From Prostheceraeus crozeri (Eukaryota; Platyhelminthes; Polycladida; Euryleptidae): 64,000 bases of DNA. A program made the translations under genes and the position numbers. Below, piece by piece: positions 9,935 to 20,162 of this stretch. The stretch covers positions 92,043-156,042 of the forward strand of contig CAJQUW010010356.1 in assembly GCA_907163375.1 (NCBI GenBank), written 5' to 3'. A model generated the notes under the pieces. That model worked only from the letters and a program-made list of their open reading frames with translations, searched no databases and had not been told where the DNA came from. Positions within the stretch are counted from its first letter, which is position 1. The number at the start of each line of letters is the position of its first letter.

Positions 9935-10142
9935 TTTTTACTATGTTTTATGTTATAGCATAGCTTAACAATTTTTAGTGAGTCTCACATTGTCCTGTCT
10001 TGTTATTCCAAATTTCAATTATACCCTTGTAATTCAGTCATCATAACATCCTTGACAGAGTAAGAAGCGAAAATTTGGGTAAACTAATTGTGTTTTACTT
10101 CATCTTATTGCGGAAGAAAGGGTTCCTAGGCCAACCATTAAC
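9935..10142 (-). repeat. Right arm of the inverted repeat, second part
   Basis: This is the reverse complement of 6893-7175, sharing TTTTTACTATGTT, CAATTATACCCTTGTAAT and CATCTTATTGCGGAAGAAAGG. Together with 7577-7727 it makes a complete second arm of the inverted structure. The host exon of the RNF14-type gene begins 336 bp further on. Confidence 0.75.
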
Positions 10143-10478
10143 TAAACACCTATTGCACGACTCCACTTCTGTGAATCCAAGTGAGTGCATTACATGGTCT
10201 TGAAAGACATCATAAAATGGAAAAGTACCGAGATGAGGTATATGCGTATTATACATTACATACCGTGTGTAATTGCATGTTGTAGAGATTGCACTCGATT
10301 TATTGCGTTAAAGTCCTCTTATGCATGTAATTATTACATGGCAAATTGAGATAGAAATCAGAGCTTTGTAACTGACTGACAATTATAATGAAAACTAAAA
10401 AAACGGTTATCCATATCATACTTGTGCAACTGATATTACGAAGATGACAGTAGTATTATCAAGTAGCCTTTCTTACAG

Positions 10479-10818
10479 GGTATTGGAAGAGAATGCAGGT
10501 GGATTTGCAGTGTTTGCGATGTTCCAGTTTCTACAACAAGAAGCTCTTGGCTCCATTGGTTTCAAAGATGGCAAGCTGGACCTTTCCACTGTTTACAAAG
10601 CTCAAAATATGTGTGCTGGTTTATTTCGTTTTATCGTAGAAAGTGACAAGGAGCAGAAAGAAGCTCAGTTTCGACGAGAAACCCACGAATGTTCTTTGTG
10701 TGCTTCGGACAAAACTGGCAGTGACTTCGTACGTTTTCCTGACTGCGGTCACTTCTTCTGCGTTGGATGCACACTTAGAGGCTTCGAGTTGCACATACGA
10801 GACGGCGATGTGGAGCAG
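10479..10818 (+). CDS. RNF14: RNF14-type RBR ubiquitin ligase, internal exon
   Basis: The exon encodes the region before RING1 (EENAGGFAVFAMFQFLQQEALG) and most of RING1: CSLC, then FPDCGHFFCVGCTLRGFELHIRDG. RNF14 (ARA54) is an E3 ligase of the RING-between-RING class that receives ubiquitin from an E2 on a RING2 cysteine before transferring it. The acceptor is TTTCTTACAG/G at 10478/10479 and the donor is CAG/GTTAGT at 10818/10819, both canonical. The exon ends in phase 0 and the next exon continues with VKCFDC, which supplies the remaining RING1 cysteines. The frame before 10479 is intronic read-through. The RWD-domain exons expected upstream were not found in this window. Confidence 0.87.
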
Positions 10819-11608
10819 GTTAGTATGATTGGCGAATAGAAGTCCAAGCGTTGTGTCAAATTTTCATTAGCGTCACGTGAAAGTTTATATAAAATCCTTC
10901 AAAGTCTATTTTTCAGGATATCTGCTTCATGAGAACATGAATGTTGAAGCAGTCTTGAAACTTGATTACATGACTGTGCTGAAGATGAAGGCGCAAAACT
11001 CCATGATGTACATGTAGACCGATTGTTTCCGATCTGTGTTGTAGCATTTCATTTCATGAAATTCTTTCCGTGGAGTTTCTTGTTGGGAGGAAGAACTGGG
11101 GTGCAGTATTTCAAGAAATTTCATATCTGACTTAATCGAAACTGTCAATTAAGTCTTTGTCTTGCTGATGCTTGATTTCTTCTATCATTTTAATTGTGGA
11201 TGACTCCCTTTCACATCGATGACTACGGAATATAATAGAAGCATACTCAAATGAAAAAGAAAATGAGGTTAATGAGTTGATTTTTCAACAATGTAAATGA
11301 TGATTTATTATTAGCCATCGAGGTTTCAAGTAGGGCCCTGCGAGTTGGGTTTTTGTCAACATCGAGTCGAATCGGGCAAAATGTTCATAGATATTAAGGG
11401 GTAAAAATGTGTTTAGGCCTACTTAGACTAATAAAAGTAATGAAGAGAATAAGAAAATACTGTATATGGCGACGCACATCGTTGATCGAGTGAATGGGTT
11501 ATCCTTTGTTAAGCATAAGCAATTTTGGACATTTGACATACATCATATATACTTAAAAAATTCCATGCATGCAATCATTTGTTTTTGCAATAGATTTTTT
11601 AAAAACTT

Positions 11609-12985
11609 TTGTTTAAGCAGAATATATATATATATATATTATATCTTCTAATCTCCTCTAATATCCTATATCTCTATATATATCTATATCCTCCCAAAGT
11701 GTACCATAAGCTTAATAACCCTATTTGTTTGAAATTCTTCAATTATAATAAGTTTCTTAATAGCCTGACAATTCTGGAAGTTGTTGGCATTTTACAGAGC
11801 GATTGCAGCTGTGACTCGATGACCAGTTTTGTTTATGAGCCTTATGGGCATGTTTTTACCGGTAATTTAGATATAATAAATGATCCAGGTCTCAGAGCTA
11901 TATTTGCGTATGGCACTAAACACAGATTGTCTAGGTCAACATCATGGAAATCCATTCAAAAAGAGATCAGCGATTCCATAGATAATCATATATCTCGTGT
12001 GTCCAGTCGCCTTCACTTAAAAGTTGATGACTTCTCTATTTGGAAAAACAGGGTCATGATGTTAGTAAAGCACCGCATCTTTCGTTATAAGAAGTTGGGT
12101 GGGAAAGATAATGGCAGCAGCGTTTGTGTTGATAAGGAGTTGCAAGATCTCCATAAAAACTTGATAGTCGTTCCTGTCGATAAAGCATCCAACAACTTTA
12201 GTTTCATATGTAAAAAGTTCTATCTCAAAATCCTGATGGACGAGCTTGGTTTTGACATAGATTCTTCCACTGCAGTAGGCACTGCAACTTATCAACCTGA
12301 GCTTATTTCTGAAAAGGAAGTCCTTACTAGACACGTTAAAGATATGAAATCAAACTTTAATATTAATGTTAGTGACAAGGACCTTAAACTACCAAAACTT
12401 TTCTGGATTCCAAAATTGCATAAAAATCCTTATAAGTTTAGATTCATTGCCGGAGCCAGAAATTGTACAACTAAAAAGTTATCGGTGAATATCAACAAAG
12501 GTCTGAAAGTGATAAGAGAAAATTTCCATAGATACTGTGAGTCAATCAGGAGTAATACTGGTTATTCTTATTTTTGGAGTGTAGCCTCGACTCAAGATTT
12601 TTTGAGGAATATTTCTAACATGAACGTCCACTGTATGCAAGTTTTTGACTTCTCTACTCTTTATACAAACTTAGATCAAGGTGCTATCAAGAATAATATT
12701 TTTTCCATCCTTGATCTCACATTCAATTCCACTAATCGTAGATACTTGTGTGTAGGATATGAGAAGTCGTTTTTCTCCAAAATCAAATATAAGGGGTATT
12801 CTTGTCATGACGTGGACTCTTTTAAGAAGGCTATTGATTTTATAGTGTCTGAAGTCTACATTTCTTTTTCCGGTTATGTGTTCAGACAAATTCGAGGAGT
12901 ACCAATGGGAGGGAATTGCAGTCATTTACTTGCCGACTTGTTTCTGTTAAATTGCGAATTTGCTTTTATGAAACAATTGGTTTAA
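11609..12985 (+). pseudogene. Penelope-like reverse transcriptase, main part
   Basis: The frame encodes an N-terminal region with YGHVFTGNLDIIND and then RT blocks of Penelope-like elements: PVDKASNNFSFICK, LFWIPKLHKNPYKFRFIAG, the motif A segment FDFSTLYTNL (catalytic Asp), and IRGVPMGGNCSHLLADLFL (motif B). These RTs are related to telomerase RT and copy element RNA at chromosomal nicks. The true start is unclear: the first ~40 residues come from a TA microsatellite and neighbouring low-complexity sequence, so translation more likely begins further in. A frameshift near 12985-13014 separates it from the catalytic YIDD block. Confidence 0.88.
11618..11645. repeat. TA dinucleotide microsatellite
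   Basis: A short (TA)n run lies in the upstream part of the Penelope-like ORF. It inflates the apparent open frame and is unlikely to be coding. Confidence 0.7.
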
Positions 12986-13013
12986 AAATAAAAAGTTTGG
13001 ACTAGCTAAATTA

Positions 13014-13499
13014 TTGTCAAACACTTCGAGATATATAGACGATATATGCGTAATAAATTACAAGCATTTCAATACCTTAATTCCAAAAATTTACCCAGTG
13101 GAGCTTCTTGCAGATAGAAACGGAGTCAATGACAAAGCCGTTGTTTACCTCGATGTGAGACTCCAATCTAGTAGTGACGGTCTTCGAACCTCAATATATC
13201 ATAAAGTGGAAGATTTTGATTTCCCTGTTGTTCTGTTGACATTTCCAGACAGTGCAATACCTTATAACATGGGAATTAATGTATTTGCCGGCCAGGTTTT
13301 ACGTTATTGTCGCATCTGCTCGCATCTTGAAGATCTAATTAAACGAATTAATATGACACTTTTTGTGATGAGCAGCAGAGGATATTGTAAGTCTAAAATG
13401 AAGGCATGTACTGAGAAAATGCTAACCGGTCATAACAATTTTCTAATCAAGTTTGGATATTTCCCAGCCAGGCAGCTGACATCGCAGTGCGCATTTTAA
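13014..13499 (+). pseudogene. Penelope-like reverse transcriptase, C-terminal part
   Basis: The frame continues the RT after a shift and opens directly with SRYIDDICVINYKHF, the motif C catalytic pair D-D, followed by the thumb-like region (YPVELLADRNG, VYLDVRLQ) and a C-terminal segment ending near KFGYFPARQ. No GIY-YIG domain follows before the stop at 13497-13499, whereas canonical animal Penelope elements have one. Either this copy lost it, or it belongs to an endonuclease-lacking lineage. An AATAAA-like signal (CAATAAAATT) follows directly. Confidence 0.86.
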
Positions 13500-13690
13500 A
13501 CAATAAAATTAACACTGTTTGTTTGTTTTCTTAGCATTTTTTTATTGGTTATACCATTTCAGTATTTCACACATATATTTTAGTTTGTTTTGGTTGTATC
13601 CGTCTTTTGCGGTTGTTTTGTTTTTGTTTTTACTATTACTATCAGTATTACTTATTATTACACATATCATTACTGTATTGATTTTAGAAT

Positions 13691-13792
13691 GCCAGCCGCA
13701 TATAAGTTTATGCGGGGCCCCGCCCGCCTGGGCTTGAGCGTTCAGGTAGAGGGGCCGAAACGCGACCAGGCGGGTACCTGCTGACGACTGGC
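13691..13792 (+). ncRNA. Pseudoknot-capable structured RNA block, 3' of Penelope RT
   Basis: Perfect complementary segments are arranged as follows: outer stem GCCAG (13691-13695) with CTGGC (13788-13792); hairpin CCGCATA (13696-13702) with TATGCGG (13709-13715); stem P1 GGCCCC (13716-13721) with GGGGCC (13751-13756); and stem P2 CCCGCCTGG (13723-13731) with CCAGGCGGG (13766-13774). P1 and P2 interlock, so they form a pseudoknot, and a small hairpin (CTTGA/TCAGG) fits in between. The topology recalls HDV-like self-cleaving ribozymes. Penelope-like elements are known to carry ribozymes, though of hammerhead type. Function is inference. Confidence 0.45.
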
Positions 13793-14000
13793 TATTGTTT
13801 TATTTGTTTTAACGTTTTTGTTTTTTTTAATCGCTAACTGCCCTAGTGTGATGAATGGACTGTGTCAGTTACTGGTCTCCATGGGGTTGACATGGTGATT
13901 ACTAAGTGTCTATTTATATATAAGTTCCTAATCAATCGAGCCTGAAACTTTGACCAAGGAGATCACTTGTTAAGCGGCCTTGTACGATCTCGTACACTTA

Positions 14001-14080
14001 AGGGTGAAGTCCAGCCCGTATAGCGCTATGTTATGGACCCCCGGGAAGGTCCGCCCGGCACGCAATCAGATCCGTCAAGT
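14001..14080 (+). repeat. GC-rich direct repeat, copy 1
   Basis: AGGGTGAAGTCCAGCCC..., a GCGCT word, GGGAAGGTCC and a terminal GTCAAGT recur in the same order at 14145-14227. Both copies contain short self-complementary words. They lie downstream of the Penelope RT and may be part of its 3' region. Confidence 0.6.
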
Positions 14081-14144
14081 CTTTGTGCTTAAAGACTTTC
14101 ATGCATTCATGCATTTGTCGAGGATCACAAGTCAAAGGACCATT

Positions 14145-14227
14145 AGGGGTAAGGTCCAGCCCCGCTTTAGAAGCGCTGATTGAAAAATGGACTAGTGGGA
14201 AGGTCCTCCACACCGATCTCGTCAAGT
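14145..14227 (+). repeat. GC-rich direct repeat, copy 2
   Basis: Diverged second copy of 14001-14080, with AGGGGTAAGGTCCAGCCCC, GCGCT, GGGAAGGTCC and GTCAAGT in order, at a spacing of about 145 bp. Confidence 0.6.
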
Positions 14228-15608
14228 TTGGCTCTAAAATGTAGTCCTAGGATAGTCAAAAGTTTGACGCGCCTTGAACGTTTAATGTCTGCCGGTGGGA
14301 ACGCACCACCTGTCCTCTTAAGGGCAAACCTTAAGTCTTATTAACTATAAGTTTATTAAAATTATGAAACATTTAGACGTCGTTATGGGAATGTCCCAGC
14401 TTCAATTACCTTGTAGGCACATTATACAATAATTATTAAGCAAGCGTGCCACTATTCTGAATACCATGCAGGGTAAGAGAGAACATCGCTCAGTTACTAT
14501 TATGATATTGACAAAAGATCAATTTCATCTTCAGCGAGTGAAGTTTAAACCTGTATTTTTCACAGTTATGAAGTGCTATGTCTGCTGGTCGCTGTAAAAT
14601 GTCAGAGTAGGCCCTTTCATTTTAAAATTTACAGAAATTAACGGAGTTCGCAGTTTTTTTCAAGTTGAACACCATGGAGTAAGTATATGAGGTAGAGTAG
14701 CAACTCAGCAATAATTAAATCCCCTTCGCGTATACATTTTCGATTTTATTAAATGAACTCGAATGAGACACCCGGCATCACATGTGAGATATGCAAATTT
14801 TTACACTTTTAGAGACCGCAGGAACATAATCTCCGCAAAATGCTGAATCTTTTCATACAAAAATTTTCACTGTACACATACCTGTTTGAGTCGACACTCC
14901 ACCTACTATATACTTACTCTATGCTGTACACTATTGCAATGTGCATTTTTCGATCTTTGTGTAGTTATTTATCACTTAAGAGAACAGCACATCATCATAC
15001 TATCTATCAGTTGCAGCTGATTAATGTGATTTTGCCCGAGTTGTAGTCTATTGACCATTATATCATTCAGCACTTGCCTATATGAGAAACCTGTTTACCT
15101 AAGTTGATGAGCGTGAATTTTTTGTGAGTAGTGTTTTGAATCAAAATAGAAAATAACATTTGAGACAAAAATCTTTATGCTTAAAAAACATTTTCAGTTT
15201 TTTTAACAAGATATGATGACAATATACGTGCGTATTTTTACTAGAATACAAAATAAATTGCGATTTCTGAGCAGCTAGCAGAGTGAGTATTTGCGTGCGT
15301 GTGATAAACTAAAAATAGCAAACAAACTGTCTTATAAACTAAAATAGCAGGTCCGCATTGCGTTTTGCAAAGATATGTTTTTTCGGAACTGCTACCGGAG
15401 AGCGAGCAAGGCAAATGGTTGATAATGAAAGTCCCGACGAGATGTGTCCTTTCACTGCTAGTATTCGTTGACTGCACTGCTAGAAGGCCGACAAGTTGTC
15501 GGTATAACGAAATGTCGAGTCGAGTCCTCAAGCGGTCAAACTTGAAATTCGATTCGAGTCGTGTACTCGACTCGACATTTCGAGTACTCGCAGAGCCCTA
15601 GTTTCAAG

Positions 15609-18600
15609 AAATACAATGTCGTTCGATGATGGGACTACGTAATGTCATCACTTAGGAATTAAAGTCAAGTTGATAAGAATGTATGGATACTTGTTTATGT
15701 GGTTCAGACCATGAAAAATTGTGAAAACCCTCGACATATGTACGTAATCAACTTCAATTTAATCTTTTTGGCATTCACTCATAACTTTGGGTAGGGCTGT
15801 GCCTATTTTACCAATTTGTCGTTATCCTATTAAGTTTCGCTTGTGTTATACTGGTTATCAGTCGTCGACAGTGTTCCTATTCCGGTCGTATTTCCAGAAT
15901 TTCGGCAGATTCCAGCAGGAATTCCCGCTTAGGCAGGAATTTATGGATATTGAGAGTTGTGAGGAACATATGTACTAAGGGAGAGTCTCAGATTGAATTC
16001 GTGGAAGAATTGCTTGATATTGAAATAAAAACATTTCATTTTTCATGGCTACGCCGTTTCTCGGTGAATTTACATGCGGAATGAAATTGCATCAGACATT
16101 TCGACAGATTGTGACCATAACTATGACTCACGAAGGCACAGAGATATTGACAAAGGCAGATGACTACCTATCAAATGAAGCAGAATCAACCGGGACAGAT
16201 CAAAAGAGGGAAGTGAAAATAAATACATTAATCATAATTAGTAGAAATCAGGAGAAAAAAGTAACAATTTAATCAGAGAAAGCTGCAAAAGTCTGAAATT
16301 GAAAAGAAACTCTTTACGCACAAAGTCGGTTTTAATGCTTTTATACAAGCGTCTAAAATTAGTCGATTGCGGAGCATTCCTAGATCTCGGGCGTTTATCT
16401 TCTCCCAGATGGAGCCATTTTTGAAGGTGAAGACCACTATTTCTATTAAATTTCTTCGAATATATATGTTTGCAGTTTCGCACATGTGTGTAAAATATTC
16501 ATGACCTCATGCATTTGTTTCGCTTCCATATGACTGTGTCAGTGACACCTGTGCGTCGCTTGCGGTGAAATCGGTAATGATTAAGCTTTGCAAACATGTA
16601 ACGGTGCATCTTATAAAAGCAATTTCTGGCTATTGATATCGAAGTCGTGTTCATAATTAGTTAACTATAACTCGTACATACAAGCATAAACTCTCAATCA
16701 ATTGATAGGTGTTGGCAAAAAAATCGTTTTTTGTCTCAGCATGCTTACATGATATGCAGTTAAAGTTGTGATTCACAACTACTAAGAAAAATCATATCAA
16801 AATGATCGTTTGTCTTCACGTCATCAATTTTATAAGTTATAAGCACAGAATTAGATTGTTTAACCTATCACTTTGCTAGAAGTGCAAATTGAATCAAACA
16901 GATGGCACATGCAGGAACTTAATAAGTGGGCAAAAAGAAAATTTTAATACTTTGCAGAGATAGGAAAAATAGTCGTGTGTCGCTTGCGGATTGCTCTGAA
17001 TTCCTTCAAAATGCTAAGATCGCAACGACTCCTTCAGATTCGAAGAATTCAGATCATTGCGCAAAAGTTTTCTCGATAATGTTGGGCCCTCCGATCATTT
17101 TAAAAAAGTTAGCAAGAGCATGAAAAAGCGTTCACAAACTTCTCTGTAGAACTTGACATCGTTTGTCTCTCTTTGCTGTGTGATCCGGTTGATAGAAGTC
17201 ACTGAAACTTTGCACAATTTGGCGTGTTTAATGTTGAACTGACTGTTCATTGTTCGATTGCTATGGTATTTAGTCAGGAGATTGTGCCTTTTCATTTACG
17301 TTACATGTTCCAATGCTTCCCTTCTAGTCAAACGGAAGAAGAGACGACCTGTCTAATTCTGTGGTTATCAAACATTTTACATGTGCACAACTTATATGTC
17401 TACATTCACATCAAGTTGAAGAAAGTCTAAAATCATGCCAGCCAAATGCTACTAACGCTGCCAATTACAATAAAGTGCATCAGAATTTTCATTGATATTT
17501 CGAATAAAAGTCAATCACTAAGCTAAGTGATGAGTTCGAAAACCTGACAGCAAGTCATGATCAGACGGTCACCCAAACCAATGAGGCTTACGCATACTCA
17601 CTGCTTCCAAATATCAAGGTCGCTAGTATACTCGTATACAGTAGAACCGTTTGGAGCTTCTTCTGATGGTGAAGACTTTATTCTCTGCTCCAGTCACGAC
17701 TATACCAGAAACGTGGATAGTAAATCAATTAATGCCTATAATTAATAATTGATAAATCAATATTAACTAAACAAGTAGATAATGTTGGCCTATATGATAT
17801 GCCTAGAAATAAGGCCTATCTTTTAAAGACTTGTATGCATGTGTTTGACCTCTTAACCGAGATATGCACGTACGCATTTCTTAACAAAATGCACCGCATT
17901 ACTAATCGCCGGTCAAGTAAAGCATTTCAAGAGTGCGAGATTGTCTGATAGTCTGTTAAAAATTTGATGACATTTACATTATTAAGCCTTTTGAAAGTAA
18001 TCAGAGCTATAAAAGCTTTTTGAATATGCTTAATTAGGCCTATACATTTATTCACGCATTTAGCCGGTCAATTATTTTTTAAGTAAGCACAGATGTTAAA
18101 CAAGTAAGCAAGTAAGATTATCAGGCCTTTATTCAGTGGCTTGTGGTTTATAAGTCACTTATGCGATCTAAATGATTTTACAATGATAGAAAGGTTTATT
18201 TTTCGTACTTTCTAATGATCAAAAAATAATTATTCATATGATTTTTCAAGTTTTTCATATACTTTTTGTTTTTAGTCAACTTTTCAGACTTCGGCTTTCA
18301 AACAAGGTTGAAGTATCAAATTGCTTTTTGAGATGTGATGTTTTCAAGAGCCATGTATTCTCAATTCATTCTATTAACACTTTTTAAAAAATTTGCTATC
18401 GACATGTCAATGAATTTCATTTCAATTAACACCAATTGCAAGAGACTGACGGGATTAATTATACAATACGAAGAATAAGCACGTTGGATAATTTGATTAC
18501 GACGAATGCAAAGTCATATTTAGTCAAGTTAAGCCAGATACAGAAACTTTTGCCATGGATTCTTCCGATGGTTATGTCTCCAATACAGAGGCAGCATTAC

Positions 18601-19519
18601 TGCGTTCCACTGCCATCGCTATCCTTTGAATCAAGTTCGAGATTGTTATTATCCAGCATCATACCTGACTTGCTGGAAATATCAGACACAATTTTATGAC
18701 TGACGGATGCCATGCGACTTTTGTTTCCACGCAAACAGAAATAAAAAGATGACTTCTGTCGATTGCGATCTTCGTCCAGTGTGGCAATTTTCCTGGCTTC
18801 TCTTGTGGTAATTTCTTGACAACTTGGTGTCATCGTGCCATTGTATTAGCATGTGCATCTTGATATCATGGTTTTCTATCATGGCATGAATGCATGGACA
18901 TTGAAGTTCAAAATGACACGTTCCAAAATGCAATTTGTTTCTTCAATTCAATATGTCTGGAAACTGAAGTCTGAAAAATCGACTGAATAACACTTCCTAG
19001 AATTAAATGAATCAGATGATGAAAATGAAGCATTTTTTGATAGTTGGAATGTTCAGGAAATTAGCTTCTCCATCGATGTGAAATCAATGGAGATCCCATA
19101 TGCAGTTCAGTGGCTGCAAGTCATTAAGGAAAAGTGAATGTTACTAAACTTAAGGAAACAGCGCTAACTCTTCTAACGTCAAAATTTGGCGGTAAAATTC
19201 TGGCAGAAAATATCTCAAATTTTATGATAAAATAGTTCAAAGAAGTGTCCGGATAATTTTCTGAACGGTGTAATTGGAATAATATAAAGAAATATAAGAA
19301 ATAGCGTGAAAAGTCGATCAAGTAGCCCGGGAATTGAAGCTTGAATTCTGGCCTCCACCCTGCTTATAGCGAGTAAATCGCTGCCTGCGATTATCTCTTT
19401 CACTGACAGGCCACTACAAATTCATTGTTCTCCACTAGTTCACTGAATCTATGAGTTTCACCTCAACTTTTTCAGATGTGCCCTTACAATGAGATGACAT
19501 TGTGAAAAATTTATTTGTA
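15609..19519. other. Remaining intron sequence, no gene recognised
   Basis: AT-rich sequence with scattered short open frames on both strands that show no recognisable domain, consistent with chance. I see no RNA gene, tandem array or element boundary here. Confidence 0.5.
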
Positions 19520-19520
19520 G

Positions 19521-20162
19521 GTGAAGTGCTTCGATTGCGGCTCAAGTCTACCTCAATATCAATTGCGATCTCTACTTTCTTTGGATCAGTTTGAACGTCT
19601 GGAAAGGTTGACCTTGTCTCGAACGCTGGATACAATGACAGATGTTACGCAGTGTCCTAGGCCAGAATGCCAAACTCCTGTTCTCCTTGACTTGGATGAC
19701 AGTTTGGGTGTCTGTTCAGCGTGCAGCTTCGCCTTCTGCATGCATTGCAAAAAGACATATCATGGCGTGAACCCCTGTCGAATAAAAGACGTCTCCAAAC
19801 TCATCGGTGCCTATCAGACAGCTCCTCAAGTAGAGCGAACACGTATGGAAACTATGTACGGAAAACGGGTGCTGCAGAAAATGGTTGAGAATTATCAAAC
19901 TGAGCAATTTATTTCTAAAAACAGCGTACATTGTCCGTCATGCAAAGCACCTACGGAGAAGATTGACGGCTGCAACAAGATGACTTGTTACAAGTGTGGA
20001 TCAGCTTTTTGTTGGCTCTGTCATAAACCACTTGATGCGCGTAATCCTTATGCCCATTTTTCCTCTGGGGAGTGCAGAAATATGCTCTTCCACGGAGTAA
20101 CTCCTCAAGACGTTGCCGACGACGACTTCTTGTTGTTCGATGAGGAAGACAATTGGCCCTGA
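19521..20162 (+). CDS. RNF14: RNF14-type RBR ubiquitin ligase, last coding exon
   Basis: The exon starts after TTATTTGTAG at 19520, continues RING1 (KCFDCGSSLP) and encodes the IBR (CPRPEC, CSACSFAFCMHCKKTYHGVNPC) and RING2 (CPSC, DGCNKMTCYKCGSAFCWLC). Counted from the exon start, residue 151 is the cysteine of DGCNKM, the position that carries ubiquitin in RBR ligases. A characteristic RNF14 tail follows (NPYAHFSSGEC, then an acidic FDEEDNWP end). All zinc ligands appear intact and the stop is at 20160-20162, so the gene looks functional. The C-terminal order and spacing match RNF14 better than HHARI or parkin. It works in the cytosol/nucleus and is linked in other animals to transcription co-regulation and ribosome-associated ubiquitination. 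Confidence 0.9.
   Translation: MKCFDCGSSLPQYQLRSLLSLDQFERLERLTLSRTLDTMTDVTQCPRPECQTPVLLDLDDSLGVCSACSFAFCMHCKKTYHGVNPCRIKDVSKLIGAYQTAPQVERTRMETMYGKRVLQKMVENYQTEQFISKNSVHCPSCKAPTEKIDGCNKMTCYKCGSAFCWLCHKPLDARNPYAHFSSGECRNMLFHGVTPQDVADDDFLLFDEEDNWP

Larger units (their letters stand above)
11331..15600. mobile_element. hAT-type element with perfect 8-bp target duplication
   Basis: GTTTCAAG occurs at 11323-11330 and again at 15601-15608, directly outside inverted termini TAGGGCCCTGCGAGT (left) and TAGGGCTCTGCGAGT (right, reversed). An 8-bp duplication with short termini of this kind is diagnostic of hAT-like elements. The right end carries several CGAGT/ACTCG words next to the terminus, as expected for transposase-binding subterminal repeats, and the left end has GAGTCGAAT. 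No hAT transposase is encoded, so it is non-autonomous. Most of its 4.27 kb is explained by a Penelope-like element inside it. Confidence 0.85.
10819..19520 (+). other. RNF14: RNF14-type gene intron (8.7 kb), element-loaded
   Basis: The intron is defined by a GT donor (GTTAGTAT at 10819) and an AG acceptor (19519-19520) joining two exons in phase 0 within the RING1 coding region. Nearly half of it is one hAT-type insertion (11331-15600) that contains a Penelope-like RT. The remaining parts, 10819-11322 and 15609-19520, are AT-rich with no recognised gene. Confidence 0.82.

Noticed and set aside
13590-13784. Hydrophobic ORFs after the Penelope RT
   Set aside because: They come from T-rich low-complexity sequence with no domain or start context.
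13747-13800. Hammerhead ribozyme (CTGACGA and CCGAAAC words)
   Set aside because: The two conserved words occur in an order and with flanking stems that do not build a hammerhead in any of the three permutations; only the pseudoknot model was kept, at low confidence.
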